A program made the translations under genes and the position numbers. 64,000 nucleotides of DNA from contig NZ_CP022657.1 of the NCBI RefSeq assembly GCF_002243515.1, positions 216,001 to 280,000 on the forward strand, in the 5' to 3' direction. This DNA comes from Tumebacillus algifaecis. Its GTDB lineage: Bacteria > Bacillota > Bacilli > Tumebacillales > Tumebacillaceae. The first letter of the stretch is position 1. Every line of letters starts with the position of its first letter. The notes beneath the pieces are model-generated. The model was given only the letters and a program-made list of their open reading frames with translations, ran no database searches and was not told where the DNA came from. Below are positions 37,481 to 46,071 of this stretch, in pieces.

Positions 37481-38706
37481 TAGGTGGAGATGCCGATGTT
37501 ATGTGGTTGTTTGCGGTTCGTTTTGTTGTGAAAGGCAAAGCAGAGCACCGCACATCCGCAGAGCACCGTCATCGTCAGCAACATGCCGCTCGGGGCAAAC
37601 TGTTCGTACAAAAATGCGCCGAGCAGCGGTCCGATCATGCGCCCGATCGACTGGCCGCTCATCGCGATTCCTTGGAACAGCCCTTCACGCCCGCGCACTG
37701 CAAGTTCATTGGCCACCGCGGGCACGCCAGGCCAGACCATCATCTCCCCGATCGTGATGATCATCATGCCGACAACAAGCGCCGCATACGCGACCGAGAA
37801 GGTGACCAAAAGCATCGCCAGCACGAACCACAGCGCACCGATCACGATCTGGGCATACAAGCTGAGCGAAAAGCGAGCGATCGCCCACGATAGTACAGGT
37901 TGCATGGCGACGATCACGAATCCATTGACCGTCCACAGAAAACTATAGGCGGGCATCGAGAAACCGAGGAACTGGATGTACGTAGGAATGGTTGTCTGCC
38001 ATTGAATGTAGGCGACGACCAGTACGGTCAACCCGAGCACGAGCATCCCGAGCGTCATCCAGACGGAGACCGGAATTTTCTCCGGCTTGTCGGTTGCGCT
38101 GGCGGTAGGAGCGTCCGCTTCTGACTTGCCAGCTCGCTGCAAGTGGTGGTCTTTGATGACCACCATGAAGAGGATCAGGAAGAACGCATAGGTCAACGCG
38201 TTGCCCCAGAACGCATAGGTAAAGGAGAGGGATGCTAAAATTCCGCCAGATGCGGCTCCCACTGCAACCCCGAGGTTGTTTGCGACGTATATCATATTGA
38301 CGGCACGGCGTCCGCCCTCCGGCCAGACCGACAGGGCGACAGCACGCTGGATCGGCCAGTAGATGCCGTTGCAAAAACCGAGCAAGGTTTGCAGCCCCAT
38401 GTAGAGGTAGAAATGGCGAGTCGATCCCATCAAGATCAGGAGAATTATCGACAACACCACGGCGATAATCATCGTCTTGCGTCCGCTCCAGCGATCGAAC
38501 AGCCAGCCGCCGACAAAGTTTCCAGCGAGACAGGCGGTGTATTGCAACAAGAGCACAACTCCGGCCATCGTCAGCGTCTGACCGAGCGCTTGGTGGACAT
38601 AGGTCGCAGTCAAGGGCCAGAAAAATGACTCCCCGATTGCCGACACCGTCACGCCGAGCGAGATCAGCCAGATGATGCGCGGGTACGCTCGCAAAGCAGC
38701 GAACAT
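37480..38706 (-). CDS. MFS transporter
   Basis: The 408-residue protein has twelve predicted membrane segments and the MFS loop FDRWSGRKTMI between helices 2 and 3. The N-terminus FAALRAYPRIIWLISLGV suits a drug-efflux or sugar-type exporter of the DHA1 kind. The frame extends upstream to 39078, but a TATAAT at about 38748-38753 (minus strand) and AAAAAGGTG just before three ATGs point to a start at 38706-38712. Substrate unknown. Confidence 0.82.
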   Translation of the reverse strand: MFAALRAYPRIIWLISLGVTVSAIGESFFWPLTATYVHQALGQTLTMAGVVLLLQYTACLAGNFVGGWLFDRWSGRKTMIIAVVLSIILLILMGSTRHFYLYMGLQTLLGFCNGIYWPIQRAVALSVWPEGGRRAVNMIYVANNLGVAVGAASGGILASLSFTYAFWGNALTYAFFLILFMVVIKDHHLQRAGKSEADAPTASATDKPEKIPVSVWMTLGMLVLGLTVLVVAYIQWQTTIPTYIQFLGFSMPAYSFLWTVNGFVIVAMQPVLSWAIARFSLSLYAQIVIGALWFVLAMLLVTFSVAYAALVVGMMIITIGEMMVWPGVPAVANELAVRGREGLFQGIAMSGQSIGRMIGPLLGAFLYEQFAPSGMLLTMTVLCGCAVLCFAFHNKTNRKQPHNIGIST

Positions 38707-38844
38707 CATCATCACCTTTTTCTGAAATTCATTCAAAGTTGTATTCATTATAGAGCCCGACCGCCTAAATGAACATCGCAATTTTGATTGAATTTCGCTG
38801 GCAAAAAGCGCTAACCATTTGCGAATTGAGAGGGGAATCTTAAC

Positions 38845-39030
38845 ATGGGTTTGTTTAAAGCGATCGTGCGCTCCTTGTTGGGTTCGAAAAAGCATCACCA
38901 CTATAGTTCTTCCGACTACAAAAAAAGGCATGGCTACAAGAAGTACAGCTCCTCCGACTACAAACACGGCAAGTACGGCCACAAACATTACAAGAAGAAG
39001 TTTACCTCGATAGGCTTCTTCAGTTCCTAA
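38845..39030 (+). CDS. Small Lys/His/Tyr/Ser-rich protein, possible spore coat protein
   Basis: The 61-residue protein begins MGLFKAIVRSLLGSKKHHH, then has two copies of YSSSDYKK/YSSSDYKH and a basic HKHYKKKF end. The composition and short repeats resemble CotG-like coat proteins. ATG 38845 follows GAGAGGGG. A terminator follows directly. The coat assignment is inference from composition. Confidence 0.65.
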   Translation: MGLFKAIVRSLLGSKKHHHYSSSDYKKRHGYKKYSSSDYKHGKYGHKHYKKKFTSIGFFSS

Positions 39031-39033
39031 ACA

Positions 39034-39064
39034 AAAACAAGGTGCCCAGGCGGCACCTTGTTTT
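39034..39064. terminator. Bidirectional terminator
   Basis: AAAACAAGGTGCC (39034-39046) pairs perfectly with GGCACCTTGTTTT (39052-39064). Confidence 0.85.
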
Positions 39065-39098
39065 GTTTCCGAAAGCATCAGGCTGTAAGACCGAACTC

Positions 39099-40415
39099 TT
39101 ACTCGGTCGCTTGTTGTAACGGGAAGATTTTTACGCGCATAATGCGGTGAGCTTCCATTTCCTCGATCTTGAACTCGAATCCTTCGTACTGCACCGTGTC
39201 ACCGACATTGGGCTCTTTGCCAAGCAAGGTGTAGATCAAACCGCTCAGCGTGTCCACCTCTTCGTGCTCGATCTTCGTGCCCAGCAAGTCTTGGACCTCT
39301 TCGAGGATCAGGCGTCCTTCCACCGAGTACCCGTTGTCGGGCAGGTAGACCACCGGAGGCTGTTCGTTGTCAAATTCGTCCTGAATCTCACCGACCAACT
39401 CTTCGATGATGTCTTCCATCGTGATCATCCCGGCCGTGCCGCCATATTCGTCCACCACGATGGCAAGCTGCGTTCTGTTCTTTTGCATCTGTTTGAGGAC
39501 GCTGGAAATCTCCGTCGATTCGGAGATGAACGTCACCTTGCGCAAGATGCGGTGGATATCAAACGGCTCCGCGCGCTTGTAGCGGATGAACAGGTCTTTG
39601 AGGTTCAAAAAGCCGATGATGTTGTCTTTGTCCCCGTCCATGACCGGATAGCGGGTAAGCTGCTCTTCTTCGACTTTTGCTAAAATTTCTTCCAGCGATT
39701 CCTCGAGGCTGACCGTGACGATGTCGATGCGCGGCACCATGATGTCGCGGGCGATGCGGTTAGAGAAGTCAAACACATTTTCAAACAGCGCCTTTTCGGT
39801 CTGGTCGATCAAGCCGCTGCGGTGACTTTGCGAGACGAGAATGCGAATCTCGTCTTCGGTATGCGCCGCTTCCGCTTCCGAAGCGGGCGACATGCCGAGC
39901 AGCTTTAACAGCCAGTTCGCAGTCCCGTTCAACACCCAGATGAACGGGTACATCACCTTGTGGAAAGCGATCAAAGGTGCAGAGATATTTAAAACTGTTC
40001 CTTCAGATTTCTGGATAGCAATCGATTTTGGTGCCAACTCCCCGAGCACGATGTGCAGGAAGGTAATGATTGCAAAGGCGATGACAAAAGCAACCGTATG
40101 GATGGCGATCGCCGGCACCCCCAGCGAGGTAAGCGGGCCTTCGATCAGATGAGCGATCGCCGGTTCCCCGATCCAACCAAGACCGAGCGAAGCCAAGGTG
40201 ATCCCGAGCTGGCAGGCGGAGAGGTAGGCATCCAGATTGGCGACTAGCTTCTGTGCCACCATCGCGCGTTTGTTTCCTTCCATCACCAACTGCTGAATCC
40301 GGCTCTCCCGGACTTTGACCATCGCAAACTCAGCAGCAACAAAAAAACCATTGAGAAACACCAGAAAAACAACAAGAAACAGGTTGAAAAGCGTACTTAA
40401 GGCTGAACTGTCCAA
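39099..40415 (-). CDS. CNNM/CorC-family transporter (hemolysin-like)
   Basis: The 438-residue protein has a CNNM membrane domain (NGFFVAAEFAMVKVRESR, then GWIGEPAI), two CBS domains (MVPRIDIVTV, then FISESTEISSVLKQ and VVDEYGGTAGMITMEDIIE) and a C-terminal CorC_HlyC domain. Family members transport Mg2+ or Co2+. The start is taken as TTG 40415 because MDSSALSTLFNLFLVV is the usual family N-terminus; the frame's first GTG (40442) overlaps the Shine-Dalgarno. That leaves an unusual hairpin between Shine-Dalgarno and start. Confidence 0.85.
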   Translation of the reverse strand: MDSSALSTLFNLFLVVFLVFLNGFFVAAEFAMVKVRESRIQQLVMEGNKRAMVAQKLVANLDAYLSACQLGITLASLGLGWIGEPAIAHLIEGPLTSLGVPAIAIHTVAFVIAFAIITFLHIVLGELAPKSIAIQKSEGTVLNISAPLIAFHKVMYPFIWVLNGTANWLLKLLGMSPASEAEAAHTEDEIRILVSQSHRSGLIDQTEKALFENVFDFSNRIARDIMVPRIDIVTVSLEESLEEILAKVEEEQLTRYPVMDGDKDNIIGFLNLKDLFIRYKRAEPFDIHRILRKVTFISESTEISSVLKQMQKNRTQLAIVVDEYGGTAGMITMEDIIEELVGEIQDEFDNEQPPVVYLPDNGYSVEGRLILEEVQDLLGTKIEHEEVDTLSGLIYTLLGKEPNVGDTVQYEGFEFKIEEMEAHRIMRVKIFPLQQATE

Positions 40416-40447
40416 CGAATCGTCCCGAAATCGGGACTCCACCTCCT
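40413..40447 (-). promoter_or_regulatory. Shine-Dalgarno and start separated by a hairpin
   Basis: On the minus strand AGGAGGT (40441-40447) is followed after 3 bases by the 16-base inverted repeat GTCCCGATTTCGGGAC (40422-40437), then 6 bases, then TTG. The raw spacing of 25 bases is too long, but folding out the hairpin leaves about 9. This decides the start of the CNNM gene and may regulate it. Confidence 0.6.
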
Positions 40448-40462
40448 AAGAATTCAGATAGT

Positions 40463-41332
40463 TTAAGTATAGCGTACTTTCTGATCTGAAGTGTGAATTT
40501 TGGATGACAGCGCGTTGGCAGCACGCAAATCGGCGCGCAATTCCGCGGTGTTGTCATAGGGTGGATCGAGTTGAAGCAAGCGGCGAATCAGCTTTTGGGT
40601 GGCGGGATGCAGGTCGAGTTCCTCTTCCCACGTCACCGCTTCTGTCTCCTGTTCGGGTGGGGTAAACGTGCTGTAGAGCAGGAACAGCAAGAAGTGGCCG
40701 AGGCCCCAATAATCGCTTTTGAACGCCACTTCGCGCTTGATCTGCTTTTCTGGCAGATACGCGTCGAGGTTTTCTTCGATATACGTGGCCGGGTCGCCTA
40801 AGTAGCGGGCCAGGCCGAAGTCGATCAGGTGCAGTTGGCCGTCTTGTAGGATGACATTCGGGATGCGGATGTCACGGTGCACCAGTTGATTGGCGTGTAG
40901 GTACTCGACGATGTCGAGCAAGTCGAGGATGACAGAGAGCGCATCCGGTTCGGTAATCGTATAACCTTCGTCAAAGATCAGGTCTTCCCAATTGCGCCCG
41001 GCCTTGTATTCCATCGCGAAAAAAAGCTGTCCGTCCGAGGTGAAGCGATCGAGCAATTTGGGGATTTGCGGATGGTCGAGCGCTTGGAGCACGCTGATTT
41101 CGTAGTCATAGACGGGACGCCCTTTGTTGCTACCGAGCTTGCTTGGGCGCACCTGTTTGAGCACACAGTCGCCGCTTTTGACCCTGTCATGGCACAGGTA
41201 GGTGATGCCGTAGCTACCCATCCCCAGCACCTTTAAAATCTGATAGCGCTGGGCGAGCAAGGTGCCTGCTCGGTAGGGACGGTCGATGAGCCAACTGTAA
41301 AACTGTTGCCATCGCGCTTTCAGTTTTTGCAT
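40463..41332 (-). CDS. Hanks-type serine/threonine protein kinase
   Basis: The 289-residue soluble kinase shows GMGSYGITYLCHD (Gly loop), CVLKQVRP (ATP Lys), HRDIRIPNVI (catalytic loop) and LIDFGLARYLGD (DFG). The catalytic loop keeps Asp and Asn but has Arg where most Ser/Thr kinases have Lys (HRDxK). The usual APE motif is not obvious. There is no membrane segment or extracellular PASTA domain, as in PrkC. ATG 41332 follows GAGGTG. It is 47 bases upstream of the CNNM gene on the same strand. Confidence 0.85.
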   Translation of the reverse strand: MQKLKARWQQFYSWLIDRPYRAGTLLAQRYQILKVLGMGSYGITYLCHDRVKSGDCVLKQVRPSKLGSNKGRPVYDYEISVLQALDHPQIPKLLDRFTSDGQLFFAMEYKAGRNWEDLIFDEGYTITEPDALSVILDLLDIVEYLHANQLVHRDIRIPNVILQDGQLHLIDFGLARYLGDPATYIEENLDAYLPEKQIKREVAFKSDYWGLGHFLLFLLYSTFTPPEQETEAVTWEEELDLHPATQKLIRRLLQLDPPYDNTAELRADLRAANALSSKIHTSDQKVRYT

Positions 41333-41387
41333 CCGCTTCACCTCTAGTCTTTGCAAGATAACACCAATTGTATCACGTCGCGACCAT

Positions 41388-41423
41388 CAAAAATGGCCCT
41401 TCCTTTCTCGCAAAGGAAGGGCC
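41388..41423 (-). terminator. Rho-independent terminator of xpt-pbuX
   Basis: GGCCCTTCCTTT (41395-41406) pairs perfectly with AAAGGAAGGGCC (41412-41423); on the minus strand it is followed by ATTTTTG. Confidence 0.85.
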
Positions 41424-41452
41424 CAACATTGGGGAGGGGTGCAACTATATTG

Positions 41453-42769
41453 TTAATGAGACGCATTGGCCTCAGTAACAAGCGGAGTGGATGCTGAATT
41501 TTTTGCCGAGTCACCTTTCATATTCAGGAAGATGTTCAGGGCAATTGCGGTGACCGAGCCGGTGACGATGCCGTTTTGCAAAAGCATTTTCAGCATGGTC
41601 GGGAGTTGGTCAAACATTTGCGGCACCGCGGCAGAGCCGAGACCGACGGCGATCGAGCAGGCTGCGATCAGCAGGTTTTCGTTGCGCGTGAAGTCAACAT
41701 CACTCAGGATATTGATACCAGAGGCGACGACCATGCCGAACATTGCCACCATGGCACCGCCAAGCACGGGATTCGGGATGACGGTGGTCAAAGCTGCCAG
41801 TTTCGGCAGGAGACCGAGCACGATGAGCAGAAGGCCAGCGGCGATGATGACGCTGCGCGACTTGATGCGGGTCATCGAGACGAGACCGACGTTTTGCGAA
41901 TAGGCAGTGTACGGGAAGGCGTTGAAAATGCCGCCGAGCACGATGCCGATGCCTTCTGCGCGCAATCCTTTCACGATGTCGTTCTGACCGATCTTTTTGT
42001 CGGTGATCTTGCCAAGGGCGAAATAGACGCCGGTCGATTCGACCATCGAAATCAGGCAGACGAGGATCATCGTGAGGATCGCCACGATGTTAAATTCCGG
42101 TGTGCCGAAGTAGAACGGCTGGACTATGCTCACCCAGGATGCTTCGGAAACGGTGGAAAAATTGACCATGCCTAGAAAGGAGGCAAGGATCGTGCCTGCG
42201 ATCAGGCCGAGCAGAACGGAGATGGAACGGATGAAGCCTGTAAAAAAGCGGTTGATCACGAGGATCAACAGAAGCGTGCCAAGGGCGAGCAGCAGGTTGC
42301 GCGGCTGGCCGAAATCGGGAGCACCTTGGCCACCGGCGGCGTTGTTCATTGCCACCGGGATTAGGGAAAGACCGATGATCGTCACGACAGAGCCGGTGAC
42401 AACGGTCGGGAAAAAGCGTAGCAATTTACCGAACAGTGGCGCGGCAAGGAAAACGAACAGTCCGGCCACGATGATTGCCCCATAGGCGGTGGCAAGGTTG
42501 GAGGACAGGGAAATCGCGATGATCGGTCCGACGGCTGTAAACGTACAGCCGAGCACGACGGGCATTTTGATCCCGACGTAACGGGTGCCGAGCACTTGTA
42601 AAAGCGTTGCGATCCCGCAGGTAAACAGATCGGCTGCGATCAGATAGGCCATCTGCGAGGGGGTTAACTGCAAGGCAGCGCCAATGATCAGAGGTACGAT
42701 GACAGCGCCGGCATACATGGCAAGCACGTGTTGAAGGCCGAGTGCGAACGTCTTCTGTGGCGTTACCAT
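41453..42769 (-). CDS. pbuX: Xanthine permease (NCS2 family)
   Basis: The 438-residue protein has about 14 membrane segments and NCS2 signatures (GLQHVLAMYAGAVIVPLIIG at the N-terminus, QNVGLVSMTRIKSRSV near the substrate site). It imports xanthine and related purines by proton symport. Its ATG overlaps the end of xpt by seven bases, so the pair is translationally coupled and shares the guanine riboswitch, as in B. subtilis xpt-pbuX. Confidence 0.93.
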   Translation of the reverse strand: MVTPQKTFALGLQHVLAMYAGAVIVPLIIGAALQLTPSQMAYLIAADLFTCGIATLLQVLGTRYVGIKMPVVLGCTFTAVGPIIAISLSSNLATAYGAIIVAGLFVFLAAPLFGKLLRFFPTVVTGSVVTIIGLSLIPVAMNNAAGGQGAPDFGQPRNLLLALGTLLLILVINRFFTGFIRSISVLLGLIAGTILASFLGMVNFSTVSEASWVSIVQPFYFGTPEFNIVAILTMILVCLISMVESTGVYFALGKITDKKIGQNDIVKGLRAEGIGIVLGGIFNAFPYTAYSQNVGLVSMTRIKSRSVIIAAGLLLIVLGLLPKLAALTTVIPNPVLGGAMVAMFGMVVASGINILSDVDFTRNENLLIAACSIAVGLGSAAVPQMFDQLPTMLKMLLQNGIVTGSVTAIALNIFLNMKGDSAKNSASTPLVTEANASH

Positions 42770-43449
42770 TGGACAGTCTCCTTGGTGGCAGAGCCGTTTG
42801 CAGATGGAATCGAAGCGGATGTTGCATCATGGTCTGCATTTGTACTCGAAGGTGTTGGGACAGCTATGCTGTCAGACGTTTCGAGGAACTCGATATGGTT
42901 GGGCGACATCGAAGCGATGCGAGCCAGGGAGTGGATGCGTGCGCCGGCCGCTTCTAATTTGCTGCGGCCGTCTTGAAAGCTTTTTTCGATGACAGCTCCG
43001 ACGCCGACCAGATGGGCGCCCGCTTGTTGGACGATGTTGATCAGGCCAAGCAGAGCGTCGCCGGTAGCGAGGAAGTCGTCGATGATGAGCACGCGGTCGT
43101 GCGCGTGCAGGTAGCGCTTGGAAACCGATACTTGGAACGTCTCTTGACGGGTGAAGGAAAAGACTTCAGCCGTGTACAATTCTTCAGTCAAGGTGACCGC
43201 TTTTTTCTTTTTCGCATAGAGAAACGGCACTTGCAGCGCCGCCGCTGTGGCCAGCGCAAAATGGATGCCGCTCGCTTCGATCGTCAACACTTTGGTGATC
43301 GGCTCACTCTGGAACACGTTCGCAAATTCGCGGCCAATGTCCATCGTCAGCATCGGGTCAACCTGATGATTTAAAAACGCGTCTACTTTTAAAACCTGAT
43401 CGGATAACGCCTGACCGTCGAGGAGAATTCGTTGGTGTAAGGTCTTCAT
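42763..43449 (-). CDS. xpt: Xanthine phosphoribosyltransferase
   Basis: The enzyme converts xanthine and PRPP to XMP. MKTLHQRILLDGQALSDQVLKV and the PRPP loop VLIIDDFLATGDALLGL are characteristic of Xpt. The family is normally about 190-195 residues; here 228 residues are encoded, because a Ser/Thr/Ala-rich, probably disordered tail of about 35 residues follows FLETSDSI. The tail ends in the overlap with pbuX. ATG 43449 follows AAGGGG. Confidence 0.93.
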   Translation of the reverse strand: MKTLHQRILLDGQALSDQVLKVDAFLNHQVDPMLTMDIGREFANVFQSEPITKVLTIEASGIHFALATAAALQVPFLYAKKKKAVTLTEELYTAEVFSFTRQETFQVSVSKRYLHAHDRVLIIDDFLATGDALLGLINIVQQAGAHLVGVGAVIEKSFQDGRSKLEAAGARIHSLARIASMSPNHIEFLETSDSIAVPTPSSTNADHDATSASIPSANGSATKETVQW

Positions 43450-43490
43450 GATGGTGTCCCCTTTGCTCGTTAGTTGGCATCAATCGTCTG

Positions 43491-43556
43491 AAAAAATAAA
43501 AGCCCAGACGGCAGGGGACGCTTGTTTATCACAAGTGAAACCTGACCGTCTGGGCT
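43491..43556 (-). terminator. Riboswitch terminator before xpt
   Basis: AGCCCAGACGG (43501-43511) pairs with CCGTCTGGGCT (43546-43556), followed on the minus strand by TTTATTTTTT. It is the expression platform of the guanine riboswitch. Confidence 0.85.
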
Positions 43557-43607
43557 AAATTCCCATAGGTATCACACATAGGACGCCTATGTGCGAGGTG
43601 TGCTTCA

Positions 43608-43674
43608 CTCGTAGTCAAGCCATTTACGGTAGCCTGGTAGAAACTTGTGGGCCATATCCCCACGATTATACGAG
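43608..43674 (-). ncRNA. Guanine-class purine riboswitch aptamer
   Basis: On the minus strand CTCGTATAATC, GGATATGGCCC, AAGTTTCTACC, CCGTAAATGG and GACTACGAG follow in the order of the purine aptamer, and P1 pairs CTCGTA with TACGAG. The specificity base in GACTAC is C, which pairs with guanine (adenine riboswitches have U). Guanine binding favours the terminator at 43491-43556 and shuts off xpt-pbuX. Confidence 0.95.
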
Positions 43675-43702
43675 AGCTTATTCAATTGGTTGGTCACCAT
43701 CA

Positions 43703-43731
43703 ATCTAACACAGAAGTGTAATCCATGACAA
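43703..43731 (-). promoter_or_regulatory. Promoter of the xpt-pbuX leader
   Basis: TTGTCA (43726-43731, minus strand) is 17 bases from TTAGAT (43703-43708), placing the start about 20 bases before the aptamer. Confidence 0.5.
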
Positions 43732-43854
43732 GTGGAAATGAAAGATAGATGAACAAAAAGCGGTCGAGGGCATTGGAATGTTCGTGTTTTGTGCTGCATC
43801 CTTTTTCACACTGGTTCGTATATCCTAGTGTATTTCATAAGGAGGGACACAAGG

Positions 43855-44319
43855 ATGGCGAAACTGGAGTATCGACTGCTCGACGAAGAGCAGGAGTTTC
43901 CCGTGCTTTACTCGTATGCGAGCGTGGAGAAACAAGAGATCTTGCTGCGTTTTGCCTGCGACTATTTTGTAAAAGAGCGCACCATTTACAGCAAAACCTC
44001 GACCGCGCTTGAAGGTGATCTGCATGTGATCTATGTGGAGCTGGCCTATGATGAGCACATCGTCGATTCGACGTTGCATCCGCTGGCTCATCAGGCGGGC
44101 ATCCGTTTGGAACTTCGAGAATATAAGGATGATACCGTCATTTATCCTTTGATCCATACCTATGAATTTAAATCGGCAGACGATGTGCTGCTGATGTTGA
44201 CAAGCAACTATCTCTATCTTGGCGGCCGCGAATGGGAGCGTTCCTCCACAGAGGTCGATGAGGACCGTCAAGTGTATGTGTATTACGCGACGCCGACAGC
44301 ATGGAAGGGGGATCAGTGA
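43855..44319 (+). CDS. Hypothetical protein, first gene of a yjf/ygi-like operon
   Basis: The 154-residue soluble protein begins MAKLEYRLLDEEQEFPVLYS and has a mixed alpha/beta pattern with many acidic and aromatic residues. No family is recognised. ATG 43855 follows GGAGGGACACAAGG. Its stop overlaps the start of the lipoprotein gene by one base, and two further genes follow closely, so all four are probably one operon. Confidence 0.7.
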   Translation: MAKLEYRLLDEEQEFPVLYSYASVEKQEILLRFACDYFVKERTIYSKTSTALEGDLHVIYVELAYDEHIVDSTLHPLAHQAGIRLELREYKDDTVIYPLIHTYEFKSADDVLLMLTSNYLYLGGREWERSSTEVDEDRQVYVYYATPTAWKGDQ

Positions 44320-44798
44320 TGGACAAAACGACCAAATTGGTCAGCCTGTTTGCAGCCACCGTGCTGGTTGCGAGCACGCTTGCCGGGTGCGGCGACGGCG
44401 ATGATGAAGTTGCGCAGGAGCAGGCGATCTGCTATGACGACAATGACGACGGACACTGTGACGACAGCGGAAACGAAGTCGATCGATCGTTCGGATTTAT
44501 CTATATCGGTGGCCATAAGCAATATTACAAAAAAGGGTACTATCCTGCGAACGGCAAAATCTATCGTTCGTCGAAATCGAGCAACACCTCCTCTTCCAAC
44601 TCTTCGGGCACAAGTACAGACAGCGGCAAAAACGGCACGGGCAGCGCACAGCCGCCGAAATCCAGTTCTGGCACCGGAACGGTCGTCTCCCCCGGCACGA
44701 GTTCCAACTCCGGCAAGTCTACGTCCGGTGCGAACACCGGAGTGTCCTCTGGTTCGAAAGGCGGCATCGGCTCGTCTTCGAAGTCCAGTTCGTCTTAG
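44319..44798 (+). CDS. Ser/Gly-rich lipoprotein, possibly the YgiB/YjfM (DUF1190) counterpart
   Basis: The 159-residue precursor has a lipoprotein signal with lipobox LAGC (about residue 24). The N-terminal mature part holds an Asp-rich Cys pair (CYDDNDDGHCDD), and the rest is a low-complexity Ser/Gly/Thr tail. E. coli YgiB/YjfM are also lipoproteins with Gly/Ser-rich ends encoded beside glutathionylspermidine-synthase-like genes, so context suggests equivalence; the sequence alone does not prove it. Confidence 0.7.
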   Translation: MDKTTKLVSLFAATVLVASTLAGCGDGDDEVAQEQAICYDDNDDGHCDDSGNEVDRSFGFIYIGGHKQYYKKGYYPANGKIYRSSKSSNTSSSNSSGTSTDSGKNGTGSAQPPKSSSGTGTVVSPGTSSNSGKSTSGANTGVSSGSKGGIGSSSKSSSS

Positions 44799-44810
44799 AC
44801 GAGGCGTGCG

Positions 44811-46046
44811 ATGAACTACGAAGCGCGCAGGGCGCAGATTTATAAACCTTTGCAAGCGGAAGGCATCTTTACGTGGGATTGGATGTATGGAGAGGAGTAC
44901 GCGCTGGCCGATCTGCATCTGATCCGCGCAGATTTTCGACGCGAGATCGCCGTGGCGACCGAGCGGCTCGGCGCGATTTTTACGAAAATGGTCGGAGTGA
45001 TCCAGCAGGGAGATGACCAACTGTTGCTGGAGCTCGGCATTCCGCAGGCGGCGCTTACCGCCGTGCGGGTAGGGATGCCAGTGCCCTCGGCGACGGTGGT
45101 CGGTCGATTCGATTTTGCCCCGACCGCAAACGGCTTGAAGATGCTGGAGTTGAATGCGGACACGCCGACGGGGATCGTCGAAGCGTTTCATGTGAACGGG
45201 CAAGTGTGCGCCGCCTACGGGGTAGCCGATCCGAACGATGGCTGTGACGAGCAGTTGGCTTTGGCTTTTCAAGATGTGCTGAAAGCGTATGCAGACAGCG
45301 GGATGGCGACGGAACGCATCTGGTTTTCGGCCCTCGATTGGCATGAGGAAGATGCCGGGACGACCAAGTATCTGTTGGCGCGATCCGAATTGCCGGGGAA
45401 CTTTGTCGCCTTGGCCGATCTGCGGGTGCTGGATGACCGTTTATACGCCCTGCAAGGCGAGGAATTGCATCCGGTCGATGTGCTGTACCGATTGCACGCG
45501 TTGGAAAAGCTGGTCGAGGATCGGGACGAGGACGGCTATCCGACCGGGGAGCATCTGCTGCGGCTGATCGCAGAACGGCGTGTGGCGATCATCAATCCAC
45601 CGTCCGCCTTTCTCGCACAGACCAAAGCGCTGCAAGCGTTGATTTGGAATTTGCATGAGCAAGGGCAGTTTTTTACGCAGGCTGAGCATGAGACGATCGC
45701 CACCTACATGCTGCCGACCTATTTGGAAAATCGCTTTCAGGGGAGCAAGGCGTATGTTGCCAAGCCGATCTGGGGACGTGAAGGCGGAGCGGTGTCCTTG
45801 TTTACAGCTGACGGCGTTCCGATCGAGCGCGATGCTGACGAGTTCTACTGGGAGCAACCGATGATCTATCAGGAGTTGGTGGAGTTGGAGACGGTCGAAG
45901 TGCAGACGCTAAAAGGCACCTATCGCGGCCATCTGCTCTATGGCTCGTTTTGGATCGGCGGGCAAGCATCTGCCATCAATCTGCGTGTGGGCGGGCGGAT
46001 CACCGGGAATCTATCCTATTTTCTGCCCGTAGGCATACAAGAGTAG
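44811..46046 (+). CDS. Glutathionylspermidine synthase-like ATP-grasp protein (YgiC/YjfC-like)
   Basis: The 411-residue protein matches the C-terminal synthetase domain of glutathionylspermidine synthase: LELNADTPTG early, NPPSAFLAQTKALQAL, VAKPIWGREGGAVSL and the C-terminal GSFWIGGQASAINLRVGG with ATP/metal-binding residues. E. coli YgiC and YjfC have the same fold but an unknown ligation reaction. It starts 12 bases after the lipoprotein gene and precedes a DUF350 gene. Confidence 0.88.
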   Translation: MNYEARRAQIYKPLQAEGIFTWDWMYGEEYALADLHLIRADFRREIAVATERLGAIFTKMVGVIQQGDDQLLLELGIPQAALTAVRVGMPVPSATVVGRFDFAPTANGLKMLELNADTPTGIVEAFHVNGQVCAAYGVADPNDGCDEQLALAFQDVLKAYADSGMATERIWFSALDWHEEDAGTTKYLLARSELPGNFVALADLRVLDDRLYALQGEELHPVDVLYRLHALEKLVEDRDEDGYPTGEHLLRLIAERRVAIINPPSAFLAQTKALQALIWNLHEQGQFFTQAEHETIATYMLPTYLENRFQGSKAYVAKPIWGREGGAVSLFTADGVPIERDADEFYWEQPMIYQELVELETVEVQTLKGTYRGHLLYGSFWIGGQASAINLRVGGRITGNLSYFLPVGIQE

Positions 46047-46071
46047 TAGCTGAAGTGAGGAGGCTTTTTAT

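Noticed and set aside
38707-39078. Upstream extension of the MFS gene at 37480
   Set aside because: The extended part is antisense to the small coat-like gene and crosses a TATAAT promoter box; a good ribosome-binding site precedes the start at 38706.
40416-40442. GTG 40442 as start of the CNNM gene
   Set aside because: The codon lies inside the AGGAGGTG Shine-Dalgarno site itself, and family proteins begin at the position of TTG 40415.
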